NCBI GenBank assembly: GCA_013816645.1
Contig: JACDEC010000167.1
Location: 1-6,563, forward strand
Reading direction: 5' to 3'
Length of the DNA: 6,563 nucleotides
DNA from: Planctomycetota bacterium
GTDB taxonomy: Bacteria; Planctomycetota; UBA11346
This document shows, one piece after another, positions 1-6,044 of the stretch. Each line of letters starts with the position of its first letter. Within the stretch, counting starts at the first letter, position 1. Under the pieces are notes generated by a model, which saw nothing but the letters and a program-made list of their open reading frames with translations, did not search any database and was not told where the DNA came from. Position numbers and translations under genes: made by a program.

Positions 1-650
1 AACGTGAACAGCTCCAGGCGCGAAGCCGGGTTCTCCAGGAACACCCCGTGCAGCTTGCTGGTCGTGGTCCACGAGCCTGGCTTCTTCACGCCGCGGTAGC
101 ACATGCAGAAATGCTGGCACTGCACGATCACCGCCACTCCCTGGGGACGCAGCGCCTGCTGGATGGTGTTGGCGATCTGCACGGTCAGCTTCTCCTGCAC
201 CTGCAGGCGCTTGGCGTAGGCGTCGACGACTCGGGCCAATTTTGATAACCCGACCACGCGGCCGTCGGGGATGTAGGCGACATGGGCCTTGCCGACGAAC
301 GGCACCAGGTGGTGCTCGCAGTGGCTGTGCACGTCGATGTCGCTGACCAGCACCAGTTCGTCGTACCCCCCGACATCCTCGAAGGTCTTGCGCAGGTAGG
401 CACCCGGATCGATGGCGTAGCCGGCGAAATGCTCGCCCATCGCGCGGATGACCCGCTCGGGCGTCTCCTTCAGTCCCTCGCGATCGGGATCCTCGCCGAT
501 CCATTGCAGGAGGCCGCGCACGTGCTGCCTGGCCTGGGCCGGATCGATGGCCCGGCTGCGCGTCACGGCCGGGCGGCCCTTGCCGGCGGCCGTCCGCTTG
601 CTGGCAGAACGCTTGGCGACGGTGCGCGGAGGAGTGGTGCGCTTGGGCAT
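1..650 (-). CDS. folE: GTP cyclohydrolase I (FolE), 3' end cut by window edge
   Basis: FolE is a cytosolic enzyme that converts GTP to 7,8-dihydroneopterin triphosphate, the first step of tetrahydrofolate (and in some lineages other pterin) synthesis. 216 residues are visible. The family signatures are clear: HSHCEHHLVPF supplies zinc ligands Cys111 and His114, the segment VVGLSKLARVVDAYAKRLQVQ follows (about 132-151), and FCMCYRGVKK supplies the third zinc ligand, Cys182. The visible end, RLELFT, corresponds to the RxEFL stretch near the family C-terminus, so only about ten residues are missing. The ATG at 650 is chosen because the alternative ATG at 657 is in another frame. The ribosome binding site is weak: only a GGTGGG-like stretch lies upstream. 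Residues 1-33 form a basic tail rich in Lys, Arg, Ala, Thr and Pro before the conserved domain, probably disordered. The gene lies 75 bases downstream of the 3D-domain gene on the same strand, so co-transcription is possible. The family assignment is very secure. Confidence 0.97.
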   Translation of the reverse strand, partial: MPKRTTPPRTVAKRSASKRTAAGKGRPAVTRSRAIDPAQARQHVRGLLQWIGEDPDREGLKETPERVIRAMGEHFAGYAIDPGAYLRKTFEDVGGYDELVLVSDIDVHSHCEHHLVPFVGKAHVAYIPDGRVVGLSKLARVVDAYAKRLQVQEKLTVQIANTIQQALRPQGVAVIVQCQHFCMCYRGVKKPGSWTTTSKLHGVFLENPASRLELFT

Positions 651-725
651 GGCCCATGGTGGCCCACCCAGGCGGCCCGCGCAAGCGCTCAGGCCAATGC
701 CGAGGAGCCAGCCAGCGCCGAAACG

Positions 726-1337
726 TCAGGGCAGCGGCGAGGCCGGGGGCACCGGCGGCGCGACCTTCATCAGCACGATGCGATTGCGGCGTACGCCGTG
801 GGCGAGCGCGATGCGGTTGGCCTCATCTTCGCTGCGCCAGGCGCCGTCATAACGACGCAGCGGGATGCGCAGGTCGATATGGACGATCCCACGCGACCAC
901 GACTTGCGCATCGCCGAGCCGGTATCGTCGACGGGAGCGTCGCCGTAGCCAGGGATGCGCAGGATGGTGCCGTAGGGCAGGGCCTTGGGGTCGGCGGCCA
1001 CGCCGTAGCGGGTGTAGGCGTTGGTCCCGGTCGCGGTGCAATCGGGATCGTCGTCGCACTCCTCGACGGTTGGCGAATACGCGGTCGTGGTCACCACCAG
1101 CGGACGCCACCAGGCGCCCTCCTGGTCGACGAACGCGTCATCGACCACGCGGTAGGCGACGCCGTCGAAGCGCGTGGTCTCGGGTTCCGGCTCGGCCGGG
1201 GCCGGCGCTGCATACTGGGTCAGCATCGCGACGGATGCGCTGCCAGTGGGCAGGGCGAGATCCGCGGTCGCGGCTGACGCGGTCGTTGCGACCGCTCCCA
1301 GCAGTGCCGGGATGGCGAAGTATCGGGTGAAGGACAT
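726..1337 (-). CDS. Exported 3D-domain protein (peptidoglycan-associated type)
   Basis: This 203-residue protein has an N-terminal signal peptide (basic start MSFTR, hydrophobic core 7-20, likely cleavage after Ala-Ser-Ala at about 22). An Ala/Pro/Glu linker follows (about 43-54), then a 3D domain at about 84-192. The three aspartates that name the domain are visible: Asp116 in GVAADPKALPYGT, Asp138 in VDDTGSAM and Asp155 in IVHIDLRI. 3D domains form a double-psi beta-barrel and occur at the C-terminus of lytic transglycosylases (MltA), Rpf-type proteins and YuiC-like stand-alone muralytic proteins. Here no other catalytic domain is attached, so a role in the periplasm or at the cell wall is likely but the reaction is not established. 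An insertion after TAYSP (about 92-108) is acidic and carries Cys94 and Cys100, which might form a disulfide. The ORF stays open upstream to 1508, but the ATG at 1337 is preferred because the signal peptide begins there and AGGT lies 8 bases upstream. It is divergent from creB and upstream of folE. Confidence 0.85.
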   Translation of the reverse strand: MSFTRYFAIPALLGAVATTASAATADLALPTGSASVAMLTQYAAPAPAEPEPETTRFDGVAYRVVDDAFVDQEGAWWRPLVVTTTAYSPTVEECDDDPDCTATGTNAYTRYGVAADPKALPYGTILRIPGYGDAPVDDTGSAMRKSWSRGIVHIDLRIPLRRYDGAWRSEDEANRIALAHGVRRNRIVLMKVAPPVPPASPLP

Positions 1338-1388
1338 GACGGGCGACCTGCGCTCAACCGCTCCGCGCTGTTCGCTGTCGGGCTCTTG

Positions 1389-1432
1389 GTGACCGTTGTG
1401 ACCAATATCCATATCCACTCCAATATGTGACC
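1389..1432. repeat. Three direct GTGACC repeats in the divergent region
   Basis: GTGACC occurs at 1389-1394, 1398-1403 and 1427-1432, all in the same orientation. The first two start 9 bases apart and the third starts 29 bases further on. CCAATAT also occurs twice nearby (1402-1408 and 1420-1426), so the two outer contexts share GACC/CCAATAT blocks in different order. The cluster lies 50-95 bases upstream of the 3D gene start. It may be a binding site array for a regulator, but chance cannot be excluded for a six-base word. Confidence 0.4.
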
Positions 1433-1454
1433 ATTGCGTGCATCTGTGGGGGAG

Positions 1455-1483
1455 CCTATCGGCGCGGGCGGGGATGCTCTCAA
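1455..1483 (-). promoter_or_regulatory. Weak candidate sigma70-type promoter for the 3D gene
   Basis: Reading on the minus strand, TTGAGA (1483-1478) is followed after 17 bases by GATAGG (1460-1455). The -35 is a fair match to TTGACA and the -10 is poor. If used, the transcript would start near 1448 and have an untranslated leader of about 110 bases containing the GTGACC repeats. This is a low-confidence suggestion. Confidence 0.2.
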
Positions 1484-1710
1484 CCAGCCTCGTGCTTTCA
1501 ACAGGCATCGCCTGGTACCTTACGTGACGATTTTGCGCGGTTTTCCCGGCCTTTTAGCGATTATCGGAAGTCGCGGATATGACCGGGGTTGCGTTGCTGG
1601 GGAGCACCCCGCTCAGCGCGCGAGGTGCCGCCCCAAGCACGCCGTCGTCCATTTTTTGGCCTTCATCAGCCCCGGGTTGCCCTCGGATGTGGACCGCCAT
1701 GGTGGTCGAC

Positions 1711-2385
1711 ATGGGCAGCATCCTCCTCGTCGAGGACGAAGCGGTGATCGCCGAAAGCCTGCTCTACGCGCTGCGCAGCGAAGGCCTGGTGGCGACGTGG
1801 GTGCGCGACGGCGCGCTCGCCAGCGCCGCGCTGGCCCGCGGTGGCATCGACCTGGTGGTGCTCGACGTCGGGCTGCCCGACGTCAGCGGCTTCGAACTGT
1901 GCCGGACCTGGCGACGGAGCTCGGCGGTGCCGATCCTGTTCCTCACCGCGCGCTCCGCTGAGATCGACCGGGTGGTCGGTCTGGAGTTGGGCGCCGACGA
2001 TTACGTGGTCAAGCCGTTCAGTCCGCGCGAGGTGACGGCGCGGATCCGGGCGATCCTGCGGCGCTGCGCCGCACCGGTGAGCGCCGAGAGCGGACGCACG
2101 CCGTTCCGGGTCGATGATGATCGTCTCGCCATCACCTACCGCGGTCAGGCGCTGGCGCTGTCGCGGGTCCAGTTCCGCCTGCTGCGCGCCCTGGTCCAGC
2201 GGCCGGGCCGGATCTTCTCGCGCTCGCAACTCATCGACGAGGCCAGCGGCGGCGACCCATCGCTCGACCGCACCGTCGATTCGCACATCAAGGATCTGCG
2301 CGCCAAGCTGCGCGCGGTCGATCCGGCGGTCGACGCCATCCTCACCCGCCGGGGCGAGGGATACGCGCTGCGCGAGGACTGGTGA
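1711..2385 (+). CDS. creB: Response regulator CreB (OmpR/PhoB family)
   Basis: This 224-residue cytoplasmic regulator has a receiver domain (about 2-118) and a C-terminal winged-helix DNA-binding domain (about 130-222). Receiver residues are all present: the acidic pocket Glu8/Asp9 in LLVEDE, phospho-acceptor Asp52 in VVLDVGLPDVSGFELCR, switch Thr79 in LFLTARS, and Lys101 in DDYVVKPFSPREV. The wing-helix recognition segment is DRTVDSHIKDLRAKLR (186-201), followed by RRGEGYALR. The phrases LDVGLPDVSGFELCR and KPFSPREV, with the overall length, match CreB more closely than other OmpR regulators. Phosphorylation by CreC would control DNA binding. The ORF is open from 1579, with other ATGs at 1687 and 1699. 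1711 is preferred because it begins directly at the receiver domain and has GGTGG just upstream. The stop overlaps the creC start by four bases. Confidence 0.88.
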   Translation: MGSILLVEDEAVIAESLLYALRSEGLVATWVRDGALASAALARGGIDLVVLDVGLPDVSGFELCRTWRRSSAVPILFLTARSAEIDRVVGLELGADDYVVKPFSPREVTARIRAILRRCAAPVSAESGRTPFRVDDDRLAITYRGQALALSRVQFRLLRALVQRPGRIFSRSQLIDEASGGDPSLDRTVDSHIKDLRAKLRAVDPAVDAILTRRGEGYALREDW

Positions 2386-3818
2386 GCCTACGCCTGCGTC
2401 TCGTCTTGGTGCTGCTCGCGGTGGCGGTCGGCGGCGCCTGGCCCCTGGTGTCGTGGTTGGCCGATGACCTGCGCCGGCGCTACCTCGAGGCCACCGAGGA
2501 AGGGATGGTCGACGCCGCCAACATCCTCGCCGCCCTGGTGTCGCAGCGCATGACCGAGGGCGGTGACGCAGCGGCGGTCGACGCGCTGCGCGCTGCGTTC
2601 GCCGATGTCGCCGGGCGCGAATTGCGCGCGCACATCTACGACCTGGTCAAGACGCGCGTCGACATTCACGTCGAAGTCACCGACGCAAGGGGCCTGGTAA
2701 TTTTTTCATCCGACGGTTCCAGCGATGGACGCGATCACTCGCGTTGGCGCGACGTCATCTTGACCTTGCGCGGCGAATACGGCGCGCGCACCACCCGCAT
2801 CGACCCCGACGATGCCCGCACCGCGGTGCTGCACGTCGCCGCGCCAGTGGTGTCGGTCGGCCGCATCGTCGGAGTGCTGACCGTGATCAAGCCGACGGAC
2901 AGCGTGTCGTTCTTCGTCGAACTCGCTCAGCAGCGCATCACCGCCGCGGTGGTCTGGTTCGCCGCGATCGCGGCGCTGCTCGGCGTGCTTGCGACGATGT
3001 GGGTGACGGTGCCGATCACCCGGCTGACCGACTGGGCCAACGCGCTGCGCACCGGGCGACGGGTCGCGCCCCCGCCGGGCGGCCCGCGCGAGATCGCCGA
3101 CCTGCGCGCGGCGTTCGCCGATCTGCTCGAAGCGGTCGAGGGCAAGCGTCACGCCGAGCGCTATGTCCAGAATCTGGCCCACGAAATGAAGAGCCCGCTG
3201 TCGGGCATCCGCGCCTCGGCCGAGTTGCTGCGCGAGGATCTGCCGCCCGCCGAGCGCGCGCGCTTCCTGGCCGGCGTGCTCGGCGAGACCGCCCGCTTGC
3301 AGTCGCTGCTGGATCTCCAGTTGCAGCTCGCCGCCCTGGAAGGCCGCGTCGAACTGCGTGAGCGCGAACCGATCGATCTCGGGACGCTGGTCGAGGAGGT
3401 CGTGACCATGCTGCGCCCGCAGGCCGAGGTCCGTCAACTCGCCACCGTCGCAGTGGCCATCCAGCCAGCCAAGGTGATCGGCGAACGCTTCCTGCTGCGC
3501 CAGGCGCTGATCAACCTGGTCCAGAACGCGATCGAGTTCTCATCCGCCGGCGGCGAGGTGCGCATCGAGACCGCGGTGCGGGACGGTATGGCCGAGGTCA
3601 CCGTGCTCGACCGCGGTCCCGGCGTGCCGGAGTACGCGCTCGGCAAGGTGTTCGAACGCTTCTTCTCGCTGCCCCGGCCGGACACCGGCACGCGCAGCAG
3701 TGGGCTCGGGCTGACCTTCGTGCGGGAAGCCGCGGCTCTGCACGGCGGAACCGCCAGCCTGGTCAATCGGCGGGACGGCGGGGCCCGCGCCGCGATCACC
3801 CTGCCGGCTGCTGGCTGA
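2382..3818 (+). CDS. creC: Sensor histidine kinase CreC
   Basis: This 478-residue inner-membrane kinase is close to the usual CreC length of about 474. The order is: first membrane segment (about 6-26), periplasmic sensor region (about 27-187) with the CreC-like block HSRWRDVILTLRGEYGART (119-137), second membrane segment (about 188-210), HAMP linker (about 211-260), then the kinase core. The H-box is LAHEMKSPLSGIR with phospho-acceptor His267. The N-box is LINLVQNAIEFS (Asn382), G1 is DRGPGVP (410-416), the F-box is FERFFSLPRP (424-433) and G2 is GLGL (441-444). All catalytic motifs look intact. Its partner should be the adjacent CreB. Translation starts at a GTG that shares bases with the creB TGA, with GAGG at 2374-2377, which suggests translational coupling and matched amounts of both proteins. 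The ligand sensed is not visible from sequence. Confidence 0.9.
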   Translation: MSLRLRLVLVLLAVAVGGAWPLVSWLADDLRRRYLEATEEGMVDAANILAALVSQRMTEGGDAAAVDALRAAFADVAGRELRAHIYDLVKTRVDIHVEVTDARGLVIFSSDGSSDGRDHSRWRDVILTLRGEYGARTTRIDPDDARTAVLHVAAPVVSVGRIVGVLTVIKPTDSVSFFVELAQQRITAAVVWFAAIAALLGVLATMWVTVPITRLTDWANALRTGRRVAPPPGGPREIADLRAAFADLLEAVEGKRHAERYVQNLAHEMKSPLSGIRASAELLREDLPPAERARFLAGVLGETARLQSLLDLQLQLAALEGRVELREREPIDLGTLVEEVVTMLRPQAEVRQLATVAVAIQPAKVIGERFLLRQALINLVQNAIEFSSAGGEVRIETAVRDGMAEVTVLDRGPGVPEYALGKVFERFFSLPRPDTGTRSSGLGLTFVREAAALHGGTASLVNRRDGGARAAITLPAAG

Positions 3819-3830
3819 TCGGGGAGCTGT

Positions 3831-3853
3831 GGATGGCCGCCCATGCGGCCTCC
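3831..3853 (+). other. Hairpin in the creC-creD gap
   Basis: The arms GGCCGC (3835-3840) and GCGGCC (3845-3850) pair perfectly around a CCAT loop. GGA (3831-3833) can extend the stem by pairing with TCC (3851-3853) across a single bulged T, giving nine GC-rich pairs. No T-run follows, so it is not a classical intrinsic terminator. It sits 49-71 bases upstream of the creD start and could pause or partly terminate transcription, or act as an mRNA processing or stability element. Confidence 0.45.
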
Positions 3854-3889
3854 ATGAAATCTGCACGCGTACGTCGGATGGTCGGTGCC

Positions 3890-3894
3890 AGGAG
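3890..3894 (+). promoter_or_regulatory. Ribosome binding site that fixes the creD start
   Basis: AGGAG lies 7 bases before the ATG at 3902. This strong Shine-Dalgarno match favours 3902 over the upstream in-frame ATG at 3833, which has no comparable site and would add 23 mostly basic residues before the first membrane helix. Confidence 0.75.
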
Positions 3895-3901
3895 CCGACC
3901 C

Positions 3902-5092
3902 ATGAACAGCCAGCGCATCATCGCCATCACCGTCATCTACCTCATCGCCTGCCTCGGATGGTCCATCCTCGGCACCACCACCGCCATGCGCTCCGACGAG
4001 GTCGGCGACCGTCTCGGCGGGGCCTTGGAGAAATCCTGGGGCACCGCCCTGATCCAGGCCGCGCCCGACGTGGTGCGCGATGGAACCGAGGCCGGTGGCG
4101 CCCAGACCTTGCTGCTCACCGCCAGCCAGGTGCGCGTGTCGCTGCAGGCCGAGCATCGCCGCAAGGGTCTGGTCTGGTACCCGACCTATGTCTGCGGGTT
4201 CGACGCGTCCTACACCGTCGCCAACGACGGGGCGGCGCCCTTGGCCGCGCGCCTGCGCCTGGCCTTTCCCAAGGCCGACGCGACTTACGAGGGTTTCGCG
4301 GTCTCGGTTGATGGCAGCGCTTGGACGGCGGCCGTCGATATCGCCGCCGGGCTCGATCTGCCCCTGCGTCTCGATGCCGGGGCCCGGCAGGTCGTGCGCA
4401 TCGCCTACACCACCCGCGGCATCGGATCCTGGCGTTACCTGCCCGCCGGCGAGGCGGGGCGGGTGCGTGGCCTCGACCTGGTCGTCGCCACCGATTTCAG
4501 GGCGGTCGACTATCCGGCCGGCGCCCTGTCGCCGATGCGCGCCGAGGCCTCGGACACCGGCATGACCCTGACCTGGGCGACCAGCGACTTGATCACCCGC
4601 CAGGAGATCGGCGTCATCGTCCCCGAGCGCCTCAACCCCGGTCCACTGGCCAGCCGCATCACCTGGTTCGCGCCGGTCTGCCTGGGATTCTTCTTCGTGC
4701 TCATCGCCACCTTGTCGGTCGTGCAGCGCATCGACGTGCATCCCATGCACTACCTGTTCATCGCCTCGGGCTTCGCCGCCTTCCACGTGCTGCTCGCCTA
4801 CCTGGTCGATCAGCTCGACATCCATGCCTCGTTCGCGGTCGCCGCGATCGCCTCGTTGACCCTGGTGGTCAGCTACCTCGCCGCCGCGGTGCGCGGCTTC
4901 CCCTGGAAGGCGGCCGCGGCCGGGCAGCTGTTCTTCCTGGTGCTGTTCTCCTACAGCTTCTTCCTCAAGGGCATGACCGGCATGACCGTGGCGATCGGTT
5001 CGGTGGTCACCTTGGCCGTGTTGATGAAGGTCACTGCAGGCGTCGATTGGAACGAGGTCTTTGCGCGGCGGTCGACGGTCACCGCGCGCTAG
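3902..5092 (+). CDS. creD: CreD-like inner-membrane protein (shortened)
   Basis: This 396-residue membrane protein has one N-terminal helix (about 6-24), a long periplasmic region (about 25-252) and a cluster of about five helices (roughly 253-273, 283-301, 308-330, 338-357, 360-378). The C-terminal block resembles CreD: HPMHYLFIASGFAAFHVLLAY (compare HPVQYLL in E. coli CreD), an RG pair after the fourth helix (331-332), and a terminal VDWNEV like the IDWY of CreD. RRKGLVWYPTYVCGFDASY (87-105) resembles the RGIY-VPVYxA stretch of the CreD periplasmic region. At 396 versus about 450 residues, and with much of the periplasmic domain unlike the enterobacterial protein, it is a divergent or reduced member. 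CreD is controlled by CreBC and linked to envelope integrity; its biochemical activity is unknown. It follows creC by 83 bases, consistent with an operon, and its 3' end overlaps the opposing PAP2 gene by 14 bases. Confidence 0.78.
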   Translation: MNSQRIIAITVIYLIACLGWSILGTTTAMRSDEVGDRLGGALEKSWGTALIQAAPDVVRDGTEAGGAQTLLLTASQVRVSLQAEHRRKGLVWYPTYVCGFDASYTVANDGAAPLAARLRLAFPKADATYEGFAVSVDGSAWTAAVDIAAGLDLPLRLDAGARQVVRIAYTTRGIGSWRYLPAGEAGRVRGLDLVVATDFRAVDYPAGALSPMRAEASDTGMTLTWATSDLITRQEIGVIVPERLNPGPLASRITWFAPVCLGFFFVLIATLSVVQRIDVHPMHYLFIASGFAAFHVLLAYLVDQLDIHASFAVAAIASLTLVVSYLAAAVRGFPWKAAAAGQLFFLVLFSYSFFLKGMTGMTVAIGSVVTLAVLMKVTAGVDWNEVFARRSTVTAR

Positions 5093-5981
5093 CCAGCGGT
5101 TCGAGCGCCGCGGCGGGTGCCGCTGCATCCGGCACGATCGCGCGCAGGATGCACCCGGCGAGCCGATCGGTGGCGACGCCGACCAGCACGCCGGCGGGCA
5201 GGTCGATCAGCCAGTGGGTGCGCAGCGCCAAGGTGCTGCACGCGACCAGCGTCGCCCAGGCGATCCACGCCGCGCGCGCCAGCGGTGAACGATCGCAGCG
5301 CGCCGCGGCCAGTACCACCGCGGTCGCCACCGCCAGATGCAGCGAGGGGAAGGCGGCGGTCACCACATGGTCGGCGATGCCCTGCCACCACGGCGGCGCG
5401 GCCTGGCCGAACCAGCCGACGCCGTACCAGGGATCGGGGATGGGCACCAACACGAAGATCGGGATGGCGATCGCCGAGGAGACCAGGTGCGAGAGCGCGA
5501 TGCGCACGGCCGGATCCGTCCTTCCGCGCGCCGCGAACATCAGCATCGCCAGCAGCGGCACGGTCAGCCAGCTGTGCTGGTACAACGCGCTCCACGAGGG
5601 TAGAAAGCGTTCGCCGGCGAGGACTGCGGACATGAACTCCGGACGATTCCCGGGGATCGCCGACATCACCGTCTCGAGCTTGACCGGCCACAGCTCGCGC
5701 ACTTTCTCCGCGGTGCTGAACAGCACGGCGTGGCCCAGCTGCCAGGCGAGGACGAAGCCGAGCATGCCGGCGAGGGCAAGCAGCGCCGGGCGCATGGCCA
5801 GGCCGCAGGGCAGTTCGCGCGCCGCGCGCAGCGCACCCAGCAGCACAAGCAGGACGTAGGTTGCCCGGGCCGCGGGCAGGGCTGGGAGGATCCACCAGGC
5901 AGCCGCAGCGAGGGTGATGGTCCCGGCGAGGGAGGACCAACGCGATGGCGGCGGCGCAACGATCAGGTCGCCGTCGGTCAT
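5079..5981 (-). CDS. PAP2-superfamily membrane protein (Aur1/PAP2_3-like)
   Basis: This 300-residue, multi-pass membrane protein has hydrophobic segments at roughly 19-37, 41-58, 66-88, 137-151, 163-183, 205-228 and 236-280. It carries two of the phosphatase superfamily motifs: FPSLH (211-215, the PSxH motif with His215), and a C3-like motif LALRTHWLIDLPAG with Arg254, His256 and Asp260. The spacing THxxxD resembles the inositol-phosphorylceramide-synthase/PAP2_3 branch rather than the classical SRx5Hx3D. The usual C1 motif Kx6RP is not seen; the nearest is an isolated RP at 113-114. The likely role is hydrolysis or transfer of a lipid-linked phosphate (for example phosphatidic acid or undecaprenyl diphosphate) at the membrane; the substrate is unknown. 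The frame is open to 6125, but that extension reads through the tRNA. The ATG at 5981 is chosen because GAGGA lies 7 bases upstream. It converges on creD with a 14-base overlap. Confidence 0.82.
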   Translation of the reverse strand: MTDGDLIVAPPPSRWSSLAGTITLAAAAWWILPALPAARATYVLLVLLGALRAARELPCGLAMRPALLALAGMLGFVLAWQLGHAVLFSTAEKVRELWPVKLETVMSAIPGNRPEFMSAVLAGERFLPSWSALYQHSWLTVPLLAMLMFAARGRTDPAVRIALSHLVSSAIAIPIFVLVPIPDPWYGVGWFGQAAPPWWQGIADHVVTAAFPSLHLAVATAVVLAAARCDRSPLARAAWIAWATLVACSTLALRTHWLIDLPAGVLVGVATDRLAGCILRAIVPDAAAPAAALEPLASAR

Positions 5982-5988
5982 CGCCCGA

Positions 5989-5993
5989 TCCTC
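5989..5993 (-). promoter_or_regulatory. Ribosome binding site that fixes the PAP2 gene start
   Basis: On the minus strand GAGGA precedes the ATG at 5981 by 7 bases. It supports the 300-residue protein and argues against the 348-residue reading whose first residues are translated tRNA sequence. Confidence 0.75.
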
Positions 5994-6010
5994 AGTGGAG
6001 GGGCGATGGC

Positions 6011-6030
6011 GCAACGCTGGAAGACGCTGC
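6011..6030 (-). other. Small stem-loop between tRNA-Leu and the PAP2 gene
   Basis: The minus-strand RNA can form a 7-pair stem, GCAGCGU with GCGUUGC, including two G-U pairs, around a CUUCCA loop. No U-run follows, so it is not a standard terminator. It begins 15 bases beyond the tRNA CCA end and could influence tRNA 3' processing or read-through into the PAP2 gene. It is weak enough to be chance in GC-rich DNA. Confidence 0.25.
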
Positions 6031-6044
6031 CCGAGGCGCAGTCG

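Larger units (their letters stand above)
1338..1710. promoter_or_regulatory. Divergent intergenic region between the 3D gene and creB
   Basis: These 373 bases hold no convincing gene; the short ORFs crossing them have no recognisable protein features. The region must carry the promoters of the minus-strand 3D gene/folE unit and of the plus-strand creBCD operon. It is locally more AT-rich than the flanking genes (around 1400-1435 and 1525-1580), as expected for promoters. I could not identify a strong -35/-10 pair for creB, and I did not find the enterobacterial CreB box (two TTCAC half-sites 6 bases apart). Three GTGACC copies lie in the part nearer the 3D gene. Confidence 0.6.

Noticed and set aside
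651..725. Intrinsic terminator between the 3D gene and folE
   Set aside because: Only short imperfect GC palindromes are present (for example GGTGGCCCACC at 658-668), with no T-tract, so I cannot support termination there.
282..1277. 331-residue plus-strand ORF opposite folE and the 3D gene
   Set aside because: It is antisense to genes with intact zinc-ligand and 3D motifs, and the protein is low-complexity without a domain.
1338..1508. N-terminal extension of the 3D protein to the ATG at 1508
   Set aside because: It would add 57 residues with no recognisable features in front of a good signal peptide and would consume the putative promoter region.
1603..1614. GGGG-AGCA-CCCC inverted repeat as a terminator or operator
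   Set aside because: The stem is only four pairs and no T-run follows; it is expected by chance in this GC-rich sequence.
1579..1710. N-terminal extension of CreB to the ATG at 1579
   Set aside because: The 44 extra residues precede the normal receiver start and show no family similarity; CreB proteins begin directly at the receiver domain.
3434..5128. 564-residue minus-strand ORF opposite creC and creD
   Set aside because: It is antisense to two genes with clear family motifs, and its translation is low-complexity Gly/Asp/Arg/His-rich with no recognisable domain, as expected for a shadow frame in GC-rich DNA.
4321..5859. 512-residue plus-strand ORF across creD and the PAP2 gene
   Set aside because: It runs out of frame through creD and antisense to the PAP2 gene. 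The Arg/Ala-rich translation shows no family motif.
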